In this document: positions 53,963-62,660 of the stretch, one piece after another
Layout of the letters: the number at the start of each line of letters is the position of its first letter
Numbering within the stretch: the stretch's first letter is position 1
NCBI GenBank assembly: GCA_030653975.1
Contig: JAURYH010000043.1
Coordinates: 1 to 64,000, forward strand
Direction: 5' to 3'
DNA length: 64,000 nt
Source of the DNA: Hydrogenophaga sp.
Lineage (GTDB): Bacteria > Pseudomonadota > Gammaproteobacteria > Burkholderiales > Burkholderiaceae_C
Made by a program: the position numbers and the translations under genes
The notes under the pieces: generated by a model
Databases searched by the model: none
What the model was told of the DNA's origin: nothing
What the model saw: the letters and a program-made list of their open reading frames with translations, nothing else

Positions 53963-54111
53963 AAGGTTTCCAACAGTTGGGCCGCGTGTTCCGTGCATGG
54001 GTGCGAACCCGGGAACTGTGCTGATAGGGGCGATCTGTGCGGCTAAGCAGATGGCGCTCAGGAAACGGCCGCCGGGGTCTGGTGGTCCAGTTTTCTGCAA
54101 AGCCTTGAATT

Positions 54112-55242
54112 TTATCGCTTTTCGGCGATGAAATCGAGCAGCTGGCTGACCAGGTCGGGTTGGGCCAGCAGGCGCTCGCGTGCGGCCAGCAGACAGGGGC
54201 GCCAGCTGGCCACCACGCTCCAGCCCGGCCAGACGCGTTGGGCGCTGGTCATGCCGTTCCAGAGGCGGTGAAACGCGCGCAACGAATCGGGCGCCTGCAG
54301 CCAGTCCAGAAAGGCCTCCAGCTTGGCGTGGTGTGCGTTGTCGTGCTGCGGGTAGATGTGCCACACCAACGGTTGTCCGGCCCACAGCGCGCGCACCAGC
54401 GAGTCTTCGCCGCGCACGAAATTGAGGTCGCAGGCCCAGAGCAGGTGGTCGTAATCGTGCTGGGTCAGGCGCGCCAGGCGGTGCAGGGTGACCTGACCCG
54501 CGTCCAGCCCCTGCGCCTGGGCGGCGGTCACGGCATCGGCCGCGCGCCCGGCGGTGACCAGCCAGTCGCTGGGTCCATCGCCGCCCGCCCGTTGCAGCAG
54601 TGCGGGCAGGGCGGTGGGTTCGTAGCAGAAGAGGCTGGCGCGCGGCTGGCCGGTGTAGGGCAGGCCGTGCGAAGCGAGCCATGCGCCGGCGTCGAAGGCG
54701 GCTTGCCGCTCGGGCAGGTCTTGCTCCCGCAGCAGGCCGCCGGTGGCGGCGGTGAAACCGGGGTAGAAGAACCACTTGCCCACGCCGCGCAGCGGCCCGT
54801 CAGACACCAGCGAGGGCAGCCGGTGTGAGCGTTCCACGTAGGGCTCGGCGCTCAGGTATTCGAGGTTGATCCACACCGGCGCCGCTGCGCCAGCGGCGAT
54901 GGCAGCCGCCCGGTGTTCCAGGGCTTCGGGCGGCGGTCGGCAGCCGAAGGTTTCGATCCAGACGTCGGCCGGCGCCAGCCTGTGCAGCAGGCCCGGCGCC
55001 AGCGGCTCGGTCCACGGCAGCACCCGCACGCCCTCGATGCGACCTTCCAGCGCACCTGGGACCATCCAGCGCAGATCCTCTGGCGCGTCGATCCACAGCC
55101 GCACGGCGTGCCCCCGGGAGGCCAGGCCGGCGCAGAAGCGCCAGCAGACGCCGATGTCGCCGAGGTTGTCGATGACCTGGCAGAAGATGTCCCAGCGCAA
55201 GGGGGTGTCCGGGTTGGGTGGGGAAGGATCGTTGGTTGACAT
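54112..55242 (-). CDS. earP: EF-P arginine-32 rhamnosyltransferase
   Basis: A 376-residue GT104-family enzyme (older name DUF2331) transferring rhamnose from dTDP-rhamnose to Arg32 of EF-P. The N-terminal acceptor-binding segment reads [25 protein letters not shown], containing the catalytic Asp of DNLGD; the nucleotide-sugar domain has [33 protein letters not shown]. Its direct neighbour efp encodes the Arg32 substrate, and the pair is conserved in betaproteobacteria and pseudomonads. It starts 63 bases from the divergent uvrC. Confidence 0.96.
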   Translation of the reverse strand: MSTNDPSPPNPDTPLRWDIFCQVIDNLGDIGVCWRFCAGLASRGHAVRLWIDAPEDLRWMVPGALEGRIEGVRVLPWTEPLAPGLLHRLAPADVWIETFGCRPPPEALEHRAAAIAAGAAAPVWINLEYLSAEPYVERSHRLPSLVSDGPLRGVGKWFFYPGFTAATGGLLREQDLPERQAAFDAGAWLASHGLPYTGQPRASLFCYEPTALPALLQRAGGDGPSDWLVTAGRAADAVTAAQAQGLDAGQVTLHRLARLTQHDYDHLLWACDLNFVRGEDSLVRALWAGQPLVWHIYPQHDNAHHAKLEAFLDWLQAPDSLRAFHRLWNGMTSAQRVWPGWSVVASWRPCLLAARERLLAQPDLVSQLLDFIAEKR

Positions 55243-55304
55243 GGGCGTGATCTTGCCACCGGCCAGCGCCGCAGGCGGCTGGTGCGCCGTTCACAATACC
55301 GCCC

Positions 55305-57371
55305 ATGTCCCGCCCCGAATCCGAATCCGAAGCACCGCATTCCGAACAACTGCTCAGCGAAGTCGCGGCCCTGCCGGGCTTGCCGGGCGTCTACCGCTAC
55401 TTCGACGCGCAGGGCCAGTTGCTCTACGTGGGCAAGGCGCGCAACCTGAAAAAACGCGTCAGCAGCTATTTCCAGAAGAACCACGACGGCACGCGCATCG
55501 GCCACATGGTGAGCAAGATCGTGCGCATGGAGACCACGGTGGTGCGCTCCGAGGCCGAGGCGCTGCTGCTGGAAAACAACCTCATCAAGACGCTGGCGCC
55601 GAAGTTCAACATCCTGTTCCGGGACGACAAGAGCTACCCCTACCTCAAGATCACCGGCACCCGCGAGACCTACCGCACCGCCGGTGCGAAGCCGATCCCG
55701 ATGATCGCGTTCCCGCGCATGGCGTATTACCGCGGCGTGGTGGACAAGCGCCACAGCTACTACGGTCCCTACCCCAGCGCCTGGGCGGTGAAGGAGTCCA
55801 TCACGCTGTTGCAGAAGGTGTTTCGCCTGCGCACCTGCGAAGACACGGTGTTCGCCAACCGCACGCGGCCCTGCCTGCTGTACCAGATCAAGCGCTGCAG
55901 CGGTCCTTGCGTGGACCTGGTGGACAGCGAAGCCTACGGCCGCGATGTGGCGGCCGCCGAGCGCTTCCTGCGCGGCGAAACCCAGGCGGTGCTGGACGAG
56001 CTGGAGGCGCGCATGATGGCGCACGCCGAAAAGCTCGAATTCGAGCAGGCGGCCGAAATCCGCAACCAGATGAGTGCGCTCTCCAAGGTGTTGCACCAGC
56101 AGGCGGTGGACAACGTGTCCGACAAGGATGTGGATGTGCTCGCGGTGAAGGTGCAGGGCGGGCGCGCCTGCGTGAACCTGGCCATGATCCGCGGCGGCCG
56201 CCACCTCGGCGACCGGCCGTATTTCCCGGCCCATGTGGATGACGCGACCCAGATCGACAGTCTGATGGCGGAAGAGGGCAGCCGCAGCACCGACCCGGCC
56301 GAGCGCGTGGCGGTGCAGGTGCTCGAAGCCTTCATCGGCCAGCACTACCTGGGCACGGCCATGCCGCACACCCTGGTGACCAGCCATGCGGTGGGCAAGC
56401 CGCTGCTGGATGCGCTGACTGAACAGGTTGGCGCCAAGGTGAATGCGGTGCACCAGCCGCGCGAGCACCGCCGCATCTGGCTGGAAATGGCACAGAAAAA
56501 CGCCGACATCGCGCTCGCCCGTTTGCTGTCGGAAGAGGGTTCTCAGCAGGCGCGAACCCGCGCGCTGGCCGAGGCGCTGGGTCTGCCCGACGACAACCTG
56601 GACGAGCTGCGCATCGAATGTTTCGACATCTCGCACACCGCGGGTGAATCGACCCAGGCGTCTTGCGTGGTGTTCGAAACACACAGGATGCAGAACGCGC
56701 AGTACCGCCGCTACAACATCGACGGCATCACGCCCGGTGACGACTACGCCGCCATGCGCCAGGTGCTGCTGCGCCGCTACGGCAAGATCGCCGAGGCGCT
56801 GCGCGAGCAGGGCGAACTGGCCGCCGGGGCCGAGTGCGCGGCGGTGGGCACTGCGTCGCTGGGGGATGCGGACACCCCGGCCGCCGGGACCGACGCCACC
56901 TCGGGCCTGCCGACCGGACCGCGTTTGCCCGATCTGGTGCTGATCGACGGCGGCAAGGGCCAGGTCAGCATGGCGCGCGAGGTGTTCCAGCAGCTCGGGC
57001 TGGACCTTTCGCTGATCGTCGGCGTCGAAAAAGGCGAGGGCCGCAAGGTGGGACTCGAAGAGCTGGTGTTTGCAGACGGTCGCGAAAAGGTCTACCTGGG
57101 CCACGATTCGGCGGCGCTGATGCTGGTGGCCCAGATCCGCGACGAGGCGCACCGCTTTGCCATCACCGGCATGCGCGCCCAGCGCGCCAAGGTGCGCACC
57201 GGCGGCAGCCGGCTCGAAGACATCCCGGGCGTGGGGCCAAAGAAGCGGGCGCGCCTGCTGCAACGTTTTGGTGGTGTGCGCGGCGTGGCCTCGGCCAGTG
57301 TGGACGACCTCTGCACGGTGGAAGGCATTTCCACCGAACTGGCCGATGCCATCTACCGGGCATTGCACTGA
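55305..57371 (+). CDS. uvrC: UvrABC system protein C
   Basis: A 688-residue dual-incision nuclease of nucleotide excision repair. The GIY-YIG domain ([34 protein letters not shown]) makes the 3' cut. A UVR motif ([22 protein letters not shown]) binds UvrB, the RNase H-like domain ([32 protein letters not shown]) makes the 5' cut, and two helix-hairpin-helix motifs close the protein ([21 protein letters not shown]). Between the two halves of the RNase H domain lies an extra loop of about 40 residues rich in Ala, Gly and Thr. pgsA follows, a common gene order. Confidence 0.97.
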   Translation: MSRPESESEAPHSEQLLSEVAALPGLPGVYRYFDAQGQLLYVGKARNLKKRVSSYFQKNHDGTRIGHMVSKIVRMETTVVRSEAEALLLENNLIKTLAPKFNILFRDDKSYPYLKITGTRETYRTAGAKPIPMIAFPRMAYYRGVVDKRHSYYGPYPSAWAVKESITLLQKVFRLRTCEDTVFANRTRPCLLYQIKRCSGPCVDLVDSEAYGRDVAAAERFLRGETQAVLDELEARMMAHAEKLEFEQAAEIRNQMSALSKVLHQQAVDNVSDKDVDVLAVKVQGGRACVNLAMIRGGRHLGDRPYFPAHVDDATQIDSLMAEEGSRSTDPAERVAVQVLEAFIGQHYLGTAMPHTLVTSHAVGKPLLDALTEQVGAKVNAVHQPREHRRIWLEMAQKNADIALARLLSEEGSQQARTRALAEALGLPDDNLDELRIECFDISHTAGESTQASCVVFETHRMQNAQYRRYNIDGITPGDDYAAMRQVLLRRYGKIAEALREQGELAAGAECAAVGTASLGDADTPAAGTDATSGLPTGPRLPDLVLIDGGKGQVSMAREVFQQLGLDLSLIVGVEKGEGRKVGLEELVFADGREKVYLGHDSAALMLVAQIRDEAHRFAITGMRAQRAKVRTGGSRLEDIPGVGPKKRARLLQRFGGVRGVASASVDDLCTVEGISTELADAIYRALH

Positions 57372-57444
57372 ACCGGATGGCGGAGATGGCCTGCCCAAAC
57401 CCCTGTGGCGATTCGCGCGAGTGGCGCTCCGCCATAATCGCGCC

Positions 57445-58014
57445 ATGTTTTTCAACCTCCCCACCCTGCTGACCTGGGCGCGCATCGTCGCCATCCCGCT
57501 GATCATCGGGGTGTTCTACTTGGAAGGCATGAGTGCGAAAGAGCAGAACCTGATCGCGACGGTGCTGTTTGTGGTGTTTGCCGCGACCGACTGGGCCGAC
57601 GGCTTTCTGGCGCGCAAGCTCAACCAGACCTCGGCCTTCGGCGCCTTCCTGGACCCGGTGGCCGACAAATTCCTCGTCTGCGCCAGTCTCTTGGTGCTGG
57701 TGCATCTGGAGCGGGCCGACGTGTTTGTGGCGCTCATCATCATCGGCCGCGAGATCGCCGTTTCCTCGCTGCGCGAGTGGATGGCCATCATCGGCGCCAC
57801 CAAGAGCGTGGCGGTGCACATGGTCGGCAAGCTCAAGACCGCCGTGCAGATGACGGCGATTCCTTTTCTGCTGTTCAACGGCAAACTCCTCGGTGTGATT
57901 GACACGCACTTCTGGGGCACCTGGCTGATCTGGATTTCGGCGGTGCTGACCGTCTGGTCGATGGTGTATTACCTGCAGAAGGCGCTGCCCGAGATACGGG
58001 CCCGCTCGCGCTGA
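57445..58014 (+). CDS. pgsA: CDP-diacylglycerol-glycerol-3-phosphate 3-phosphatidyltransferase
   Basis: A 189-residue membrane enzyme making phosphatidylglycerolphosphate, precursor of phosphatidylglycerol and cardiolipin. The CDP-alcohol phosphatidyltransferase motif D-x2-DG-x2-AR-x8-G-x3-D-x3-D can be read as DWADGFLARKLNQTSAFGAFLDPVADK. About five hydrophobic segments are present. The start ATG 57445 gives the usual MFFNLPTLLTWARI. Its TGA overlaps the next gene's ATG by one base (TGATG). Confidence 0.95.
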   Translation: MFFNLPTLLTWARIVAIPLIIGVFYLEGMSAKEQNLIATVLFVVFAATDWADGFLARKLNQTSAFGAFLDPVADKFLVCASLLVLVHLERADVFVALIIIGREIAVSSLREWMAIIGATKSVAVHMVGKLKTAVQMTAIPFLLFNGKLLGVIDTHFWGTWLIWISAVLTVWSMVYYLQKALPEIRARSR

Positions 58015-58928
58015 TGCCCCATTCCAACCGCGACAACGCATGGCTGCGCGCCATGCCCTGGGTCTTCGTGCTGATCTGGAGCACGGGCTTCATCGTGGCG
58101 CGCTACGGCATGCCGCACGCGCCACCGATGAAATTTCTCGCGGTGCGTTACGCGCTCTCCATCCTCTGCTTCCTGCCCTGGATCGTGCTCGCCGGCGTGA
58201 AGTGGCCGAGCAATCGCAAACAGGCCTTGCACCTCGCCGTGACGGGTGTGCTGATGCACGCAGGCTACCTCGGCGGCGTCTGGGCGGCGGTCAAGGCGGG
58301 CATGGGTTCGGGGCTGTCATCGCTCATCGTCGGCATCCAGCCCGTGCTCACCGCCATCTGGCTCACCAGTGTGGGTGGGCATCACGTGTCGCGCCGGCAA
58401 TGGCTCGGTCTGCTGCTGGGTTTCGCTGGTCTGGTACTGGTGGTCTCGCGCAAATTCGGCGCCGGTGGGCCGGGCGACCAGGCCAACTGGATCAACCTGT
58501 CGTTCGCCGTGATGGCCTTGTTGTCCATCACCGTCGGCACGCTGTACCAGAAGCGCTTCGTGCAGCCCTGCGACGTGCGCAGTGCCAACACGGTGCAACT
58601 GGCCGCCGCGTTGCTGGTCACGCTGCCGCTGGCCTTGATGGAGTCGGAATCCATGCACTGGACACAGGCCGACGGCGCGCTCAACGCCGAGCTGTTGGGC
58701 GCCATGGCCTGGTCGGTGCTGGGGCTCACGCTGGGCGGCAGCTCGCTGCTCTACATGCTGATCCAGCGTGGCGCTGCGGCCTCGGTCACCAGCCTCATGT
58801 ACCTCGTACCGCCGAGCACCGCGCTGATCGCCTGGCTGCTGTTTGCCGAGCCAATCACGGCGGTGACCCTCGCCGGCACCGCACTCACCGCTTTCGGCGT
58901 GAGCCTGGTGGTGCGGCCGGCGCGCTGA
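58014..58928 (+). CDS. EamA/DMT-family transporter
   Basis: A 304-residue transporter with ten helices and two EamA domains (AMPWVFVLIWSTGFIVARYGMPHAPPMKFLAVRYALS; later SLTYL-type loop ASVTSLMYLVPPSTALIAWLLFAEPIT). The PPxTAL pattern before the last helices is typical of exporters of amino acids or metabolites. It begins within the pgsA stop and its last 44 bases overlap the 3' end of the convergent LysR gene. Confidence 0.9.
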   Translation: MPHSNRDNAWLRAMPWVFVLIWSTGFIVARYGMPHAPPMKFLAVRYALSILCFLPWIVLAGVKWPSNRKQALHLAVTGVLMHAGYLGGVWAAVKAGMGSGLSSLIVGIQPVLTAIWLTSVGGHHVSRRQWLGLLLGFAGLVLVVSRKFGAGGPGDQANWINLSFAVMALLSITVGTLYQKRFVQPCDVRSANTVQLAAALLVTLPLALMESESMHWTQADGALNAELLGAMAWSVLGLTLGGSSLLYMLIQRGAAASVTSLMYLVPPSTALIAWLLFAEPITAVTLAGTALTAFGVSLVVRPAR

Positions 58929-59853
58929 GGCGCCGCCACGGTTCGTCCTGGAAGCGCTCAGCGAGGAAATCCAGCAGCAGGCGGATGCGCCGAGGCACCT
59001 GAGACCGGAAGGGCGCGAGCCAGTGGACGTCGGCGTCGGGCATGGCGTAGGCCGGCAGCACCCGCACCAGATCGCCGCTGGCCAGTTGCGGCGCGATGTC
59101 CCACAGGCTGCGCAGCATGATGCCGTGGCCGGCCAGGCACCAGTCGCGCACCATCTCGCCCGAGTTGCTGGAGAGCGGTCCATGCACAGGCGCGTGCTGA
59201 ATCGCGGACTCTCCCTCGCGCTGCAGCCGCCAGTGGTCAAAACGCTGTCCCGGTCCGCCGCCGTTTTCGCGCACCACCAGGCAGGCATGGGCAGCCAGTT
59301 CCTGCAGCGCGCGCGGTTCCCCGTGGGCTTGCAGGTAGGCGGGGGCCGCCACCAGCACCCGCTGGTTGGGAGCGAGCCGGCGCGAGACCCATTCGCTGGC
59401 GCGTTGTGCCGGCGCGTTCCAGAGCCAGATGGCGCCGTCAAACCCCTCCATCGCCAGATCGGGCAACTGCTCGGTCAGCTGCAGCTGGATGTGCACCGCC
59501 GGGTGCTGCGCCTGAAAGTCCGCCAGCGCCGGCCCCAGCCAGAGGCGGCCAAAACCGAAGGTGGCGGCGAGGCGGATCGGGCCTGACGGTTCGGTCTGGC
59601 GCTCGCGCAGTTCGGCCTCCAGCGCATCAAAGGCGCGCAGCAATCCACCCGCGCCTTCACACAAGGTCTCGCCTTCGGCCGTGGGGCTGACGCGGCGGGT
59701 GGTGCGCTGGAACAGGCGCAGGCCGAGCCGGGACTCCAGCGCGGCCAGGCGTTTGGTCACGGCCGAAGGGGCCACCTTCAGTGCCCGCGCGGCCATCACC
59801 AGGCTGCCGTGCTGGCGCACAGCGAGCACGAGTTCCAGATCGGGACGGTTCAA
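58885..59853 (-). CDS. LysR-family transcriptional regulator
   Basis: A 322-residue regulator. The winged helix-turn-helix spans MNRPDLELVLAVRQHGSLVMAARALKVAPSAVTKRLAALESRLGLRLFQRTTRRVSPT, and the effector domain covers about residues 90-290. The start is TTG 59853, supported by AAAAGGAAAC directly upstream, so it is easily missed by ATG-only calls. It diverges from the haloacetate-dehalogenase-like gene; the 65 bases between contain CAATTG-N19-CAATTG at 59851-59880, part of a possible binding site. Control of the hydrolase/dehydrogenase pair is a reasonable inference. Confidence 0.92.
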   Translation of the reverse strand: MNRPDLELVLAVRQHGSLVMAARALKVAPSAVTKRLAALESRLGLRLFQRTTRRVSPTAEGETLCEGAGGLLRAFDALEAELRERQTEPSGPIRLAATFGFGRLWLGPALADFQAQHPAVHIQLQLTEQLPDLAMEGFDGAIWLWNAPAQRASEWVSRRLAPNQRVLVAAPAYLQAHGEPRALQELAAHACLVVRENGGGPGQRFDHWRLQREGESAIQHAPVHGPLSSNSGEMVRDWCLAGHGIMLRSLWDIAPQLASGDLVRVLPAYAMPDADVHWLAPFRSQVPRRIRLLLDFLAERFQDEPWRRLSAPAAPPGSRRKR

Positions 59854-59918
59854 TTGTTTCCTTTTGGGAATGAATCAATTGCCTGATTATTGCTGAAACC
59901 CGGATTAAGCTTGCGGCC

Positions 59919-60797
59919 ATGTTCAAAGGTTTTCAGACCCGCACCGTGCACCGCGATGGCGTGCGCCTGCACACGCGCATGGCCGGCGATGGGCCGCCGC
60001 TGCTGTTGCTGCACGGCCATCCGCAGACCTTGGCCATGTGGCACCGGGTGGCGCCGGCGCTGGCTGAGTGCTTCACCGTGGTGTTGATGGACCTGCGTGG
60101 CTACGGTGATTCGGCGCGTCCCACGCCGGATGCGGAGCACCGGGAGCACAGCAAACGCGAGATGGCGCTTGATGCGCTGGCCGTGATGGCGCAGCATGGC
60201 TTTGACCGCTTCGGCGTGCTGGCCCACGACCGCGGCGCGCGCGTGGCGCACCGGCTGGCAGCCGACCACCCGCACGCGGTGCAGCGCCTGATGCTGCTCG
60301 ACATCGCGCCCACGCTGGCCATGTACGGGCATACCTCCGAAGACTTCGCACGCGCCTACTGGCACTGGTTCTTCCTGATCCAGCCGCCGCCCCTGCCGGA
60401 GGCGCTGATAGCGTGCGACCCCGCGCGTTACGTGCGCAGCGTGATGGGCAGCCGGCACGCGGGTCTGGCGCCGTTCGATCCGGCTGCGCTCGCCGAGTAC
60501 GAACGCTGCGCCGCGTTGCCCGGCACGGCGGCCTCGATCTGCGAGGACTACCGTGCCAGTGCGGGCATCGACCTGGAACACGACCGCGCGGACGTGGCCG
60601 CAGGCCATTGCCTGATGCAGCCGCTGCGTGTGTTCTGGGGTGAACACGGCACGGTGGGGCGCTGCTTCGACGTGCTGTCGCTCTGGCGCGAGCGCGCCCA
60701 TCAGGTCACCGGTCAGGCCCTGCCGTGCGGCCACTACATCGCCGAGGAGCTGCCCGGGCGGGTGATCGCCGAAGCCCTCACATTCTTCACCCCTTGA
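59919..60797 (+). CDS. Alpha/beta hydrolase, haloacetate (fluoroacetate) dehalogenase-like
   Basis: A 292-residue hydrolase. The nucleophile is Asp104 in LAHDRGARVAHR, with Arg105 and Arg108 placed as the carboxylate-binding arginines of fluoroacetate dehalogenases, His149-Trp150 in AYWHWFFLIQP as the halide-binding pair, Tyr211 in EDYRAS as the third, and His272 in CGHYIAEE as the base. These positions agree within one residue with the characterised enzymes. It would release halide from haloacetates to give glycolate; some relatives have other or no dehalogenase activity. It is followed 16 bases later by a dehydrogenase gene. Confidence 0.88.
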   Translation: MFKGFQTRTVHRDGVRLHTRMAGDGPPLLLLHGHPQTLAMWHRVAPALAECFTVVLMDLRGYGDSARPTPDAEHREHSKREMALDALAVMAQHGFDRFGVLAHDRGARVAHRLAADHPHAVQRLMLLDIAPTLAMYGHTSEDFARAYWHWFFLIQPPPLPEALIACDPARYVRSVMGSRHAGLAPFDPAALAEYERCAALPGTAASICEDYRASAGIDLEHDRADVAAGHCLMQPLRVFWGEHGTVGRCFDVLSLWRERAHQVTGQALPCGHYIAEELPGRVIAEALTFFTP

Positions 60798-60813
60798 TCC
60801 ACAGGAGCACCCC

Positions 60814-61908
60814 ATGAGCAAAACGCACCGCATCGCGGTCATCGCCGGCGACGGCATCGGCACCGAAGTCATGCCCGAAGGCCTTCGCGTGATGGAGGCT
60901 GCGGCCACGAAGTTCAACATCCCGCTGCGGTTCGACCACTTCGACTTTTCGAGCTGCGACTATTTCGAGAAGCACGGCCAGATGTTGCCCGACGACTGGA
61001 AGGCACAGATCGGTGGCCACGACGCCATCTACTTCGGCGCCGTGGGCTGGCCCGACAAGGTGCCCGACCACGTGTCGCTCTGGGGCTCGCTGCTGCTGTT
61101 CCGCCGCGAGTTCGACCAGTACGTCAACATCCGCCCCGCCAAACTCATGCCCGGCGTGACCGCGCCGGTGGTGCGCCGCGACGGCAGCCCGCGCCAGCCG
61201 GGCGAGATCGACATGGTGATCGTGCGCGAGAACACCGAGGGCGAATACTCCAGCATCGGCGGTCGCATGTACGCCGGCACCGAACGCGAGATCGTGGTGC
61301 AGGAAACGGTGATGTCGCGCATCGGTGTGGACCGGGTGCTGCGTCACGCGTTTGAGGTGGCGCGTTCGCGACCCAAGAAGCACCTGACCAGCGCCACCAA
61401 GAGCAACGGCATTGCGATCACCATGCCGTACTGGGACGAGCGTGTGGCCGAGATGGCCAAGCAGTACCCGGACGTGACGGTGGACAAGTTCCACATCGAC
61501 ATCCTCACCGCGCACTTCGTGCAGCGCCCGGACTTCTTCGACGTGGTGGTGGGCAGCAACCTGTTCGGCGACATCCTGTCCGACCTCGGCCCGGCGTGCA
61601 CCGGCACCATCGGCATCGCGCCCAGCGCCAACCTCAACCCGACCCGTGAACACCCTTCGCTGTTCGAACCGGTGCACGGCTCCGCCCCCGACATAGCGGG
61701 CAAAGGCATCGCGAACCCGATCGGACAGATCTGGTGCGGCGCGATGATGCTCGACCACCTGGGCTACCGCGCCGCGCACGACGCGGTGATGGGTGCCATT
61801 GAAGCGGTGTTGCAGCCGGGCAGCGGCGCTCCGCGCACGCCCGATCTGGGCGGCAGCGCCAGCACCCAGGACGTGGGGCGAGCGATCGAAAACGCTCTCC
61901 GCCGTTGA
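60814..61908 (+). CDS. ttuC: Tartrate / D-malate dehydrogenase (TtuC type)
   Basis: A 364-residue NAD-dependent beta-hydroxyacid oxidative decarboxylase of the isocitrate/isopropylmalate family. Seen are IAVIAGDGIGTEVMPEGLRV, the substrate arginines in the LRRE-like segment FRREFDQYVNIRPAKL, ENTEGEYSSIGG, and the metal Asp residues in GSNLFGDILSDLGPA, followed by EPVHGSAPDIAGKGIANPIG. Family members act on tartrate, D-malate or 3-isopropylmalate; the sequence is of the TtuC branch rather than LeuB. It is probably co-transcribed with the hydrolase upstream. Confidence 0.92.
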   Translation: MSKTHRIAVIAGDGIGTEVMPEGLRVMEAAATKFNIPLRFDHFDFSSCDYFEKHGQMLPDDWKAQIGGHDAIYFGAVGWPDKVPDHVSLWGSLLLFRREFDQYVNIRPAKLMPGVTAPVVRRDGSPRQPGEIDMVIVRENTEGEYSSIGGRMYAGTEREIVVQETVMSRIGVDRVLRHAFEVARSRPKKHLTSATKSNGIAITMPYWDERVAEMAKQYPDVTVDKFHIDILTAHFVQRPDFFDVVVGSNLFGDILSDLGPACTGTIGIAPSANLNPTREHPSLFEPVHGSAPDIAGKGIANPIGQIWCGAMMLDHLGYRAAHDAVMGAIEAVLQPGSGAPRTPDLGGSASTQDVGRAIENALRR

Positions 61909-62029
61909 AACGGTGCCGTGACCTTTGGGCGGGCGTGCAAAATTTCACGAACCCTTCGATCACCCTTTGACAATGCGCATAGAATCTGCGCTCTCGTTCA
62001 GAGGGCGGTCGCCTGTGTGGGCTGAAGTG

Positions 62030-62059
62030 TTGACAGGGAACTTGACCCGTGGGTCTAAT
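62030..62059 (+). promoter_or_regulatory. Sigma-70-type promoter for the HU gene
   Basis: TTGACA at 62030-62035 and TCTAAT at 62054-62059 with an 18-base spacer, about 140 bases before the HU start codon. The 287-base gap after ttuC otherwise holds no gene. Confidence 0.7.
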
Positions 62060-62196
62060 CAACGGGCACCAGTCTGGCCACGTTGCCCGGCCAATGCGAA
62101 CATGAGCGATCCGGACAGTGCGTTGTCAGACAGGCTTCTGTGCAGGGCGGCTGAACGGTCCACAAGAAATTTCAATCACTTCAAGAGGGGCTATTT

Positions 62197-62469
62197 GTGA
62201 ATAAAACAGAACTCGTCGAACACATCGCCAAGCACGCCGACATTTCCAAGGCGGCCGCCACGCGAGCACTGGACTCCACCATCACAGCCATCCGCACCAC
62301 CCTGAAGAAGGGCGGTACCGTTTCGCTGGTCGGTTTCGGTTCGTTTGCCGTGACCAAGCGCCCCGCACGCAAGGGCCGCAACCCGCGCACCGGCGAAGAG
62401 ATTAAAATCAAGTCCGCCAAGGTGCCGAAGTTCCGTCCGGGCAAGGCACTGAAGGATGCGCTGAACTGA
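62197..62469 (+). CDS. hupB: DNA-binding protein HU-beta
   Basis: A 90-residue histone-like nucleoid protein. The sequence [32 protein letters not shown] is the dimerisation helix pair and [33 protein letters not shown] the DNA-bending beta arms with the intercalating Pro in RNPRTG. It starts with GTG 62197 after AAGAGGGG. HU compacts DNA and helps replication and recombination. A tRNA-Val gene follows 23 bases on and probably shares the transcript; ppiD lies next, the order hupB-ppiD being conserved in many proteobacteria. Confidence 0.96.
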   Translation: MNKTELVEHIAKHADISKAAATRALDSTITAIRTTLKKGGTVSLVGFGSFAVTKRPARKGRNPRTGEEIKIKSAKVPKFRPGKALKDALN

Positions 62470-62492
62470 AGTGCCATCCCGGTTTTCCGGTG

Positions 62493-62568
62493 GGGTGCTT
62501 AGCTCAGTCGGTAGAGCGGCGCCCTTACAAGGCGTAGGTCGGCGGTTCGACCCCGTCAGCACCCACCA
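62493..62568 (+). tRNA. tRNA-Val, anticodon UAC
   Basis: A 76-base cloverleaf including an encoded CCA end. Acceptor stem GGGTGCT pairs with AGCACCC; D arm GCTCAGTCGGTAGAGC; anticodon stem GCGCC/GGCGT around CTTACAA, giving anticodon TAC (valine, codons GTA/GTG); T arm with GGTTCGA. All stems pair. Confidence 0.97.
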
Positions 62569-62574
62569 CCATCG

Positions 62575-62602
62575 AAAAGGCGAACCCGGGTTCGCCTTTT
62601 TT
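62575..62602 (+). terminator. Rho-independent terminator after tRNA-Val
   Basis: Perfect 26-base palindrome, AAAAGGCGAACCC meeting GGGTTCGCCTTTT, with two more T residues. It closes the HU/tRNA transcript before ppiD. Confidence 0.93.
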
Positions 62603-62660
62603 GTTGCCGGCGCAGGCAGAACAGATACTGGCGCCGTTTGTTGTTTCAGGAATTCAAGGC

